A DNA stretch of 64,000 nt, taken from CAVPWP01 sp963709395 (GTDB lineage Bacteria > Pseudomonadota > Alphaproteobacteria > Rhodobacterales > Rhodobacteraceae). Shown here one piece after another: positions 64,000 to 64,000 of this stretch (positions within the stretch are counted from its first letter, which is position 1; every line of letters begins with the position of its first letter). The stretch covers positions 322,206-386,205 of the forward strand of contig CAVPWP010000001.1 in the NCBI GenBank assembly GCA_963709395.1, in the 5' to 3' direction. The notes beneath the pieces are model-generated. The model searched no databases, was not told where the DNA came from, and worked only from the letters and a program-made list of their open reading frames with translations. A program made the translations under genes and the position numbers.

Positions 64000-64000
64000 C

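Overview
The window is about 67% G+C and reads as an ordinary stretch of a Rhodobacterales (Roseobacter/Rhodobacter-type, Alphaproteobacteria) chromosome. Support for this includes the rpsF-rpsR-rplI block, nnr next to glnB-glnA, lysC beside ptsP, a split his cluster (hisB-hisH, hisA, hisF-hisE), a Hint-domain secreted protein, a CAP-RTX protein, a VPLPA-CTERM protein and several small conserved proteins typical of the group. I see no prophage, complete insertion sequence, CRISPR array or defence island.

Layout. 0-4 kb: ribosomal proteins, trigger factor and tRNA-Leu. 4-9 kb: Hint protein, NAD(P)HX repair genes, and glnB-glnA behind a near-perfect NtrC site. 9-14.5 kb: hydrolase-OsmC fusion, two exported proteins, bioY, a DUF6314-like gene and purB. 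14.6-15.9 kb: a broken gene resembling an AlgE-type mannuronan C5-epimerase. 15.9-20.7 kb: metR/metF, a DUF2235 hydrolase, and an ornithine decarboxylase divergent from an Lrp regulator. 20.8-30.2 kb: valS, two aminotransferases, an MsbA-type ABC transporter, ygfZ and efp. 30.4-35.6 kb: a small conserved protein, a PopZ-like protein, tolC, a PCMT-like methyltransferase and a CAP-RTX protein. 35.8-36.3 kb: tRNA-Cys followed by a 60-codon pseB remnant, which looks like an island scar. 36.3-41.8 kb: threonine dehydratase, a gpx/deacetylase/thpR operon, Nudix, DUF1178, SDR and a lipoprotein. 42-48 kb: lysC, ptsP (nitrogen PTS) and a PhoX phosphatase behind a possible Pho box. 48-55 kb: MATE exporter, VPLPA-CTERM protein, parE, a methyltransferase, a 43-residue basic protein and two cytochromes c. 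55-62 kb: tRNA-Gly, a mechanosensitive channel and the his genes. 62-64 kb: YHS protein, zinc ribbon protein, rlmB and tRNA-Tyr.

Two window-wide patterns matter. First, at least 22 single-base frameshifts interrupt otherwise intact conserved genes, including valS, parE, lysC, rplI and an msbA homologue. About 20 are +1 insertions, and the corrected lengths match the expected families. I therefore read them as sequence errors rather than gene decay, and give most of these genes as CDS spanning the shift. Two loci (14.6-15.9 kb and 49.6-50.4 kb) carry far denser lesions. Second, a short repeat with core TCTTCTTCTGGC..AAATACCTC..GCCGGAGGC occurs four times at or just after a stop codon, always in the same orientation relative to the gene it follows. 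A diverged fifth copy lies between two divergent genes. This repeat is the least explained structure in the window.

Nitrogen regulation recurs: NtrC site with glnBA, and EI-Ntr beside lysC. Methionine (MetR/metF), phosphate (PhoX) and histidine functions are organised as expected for the group.
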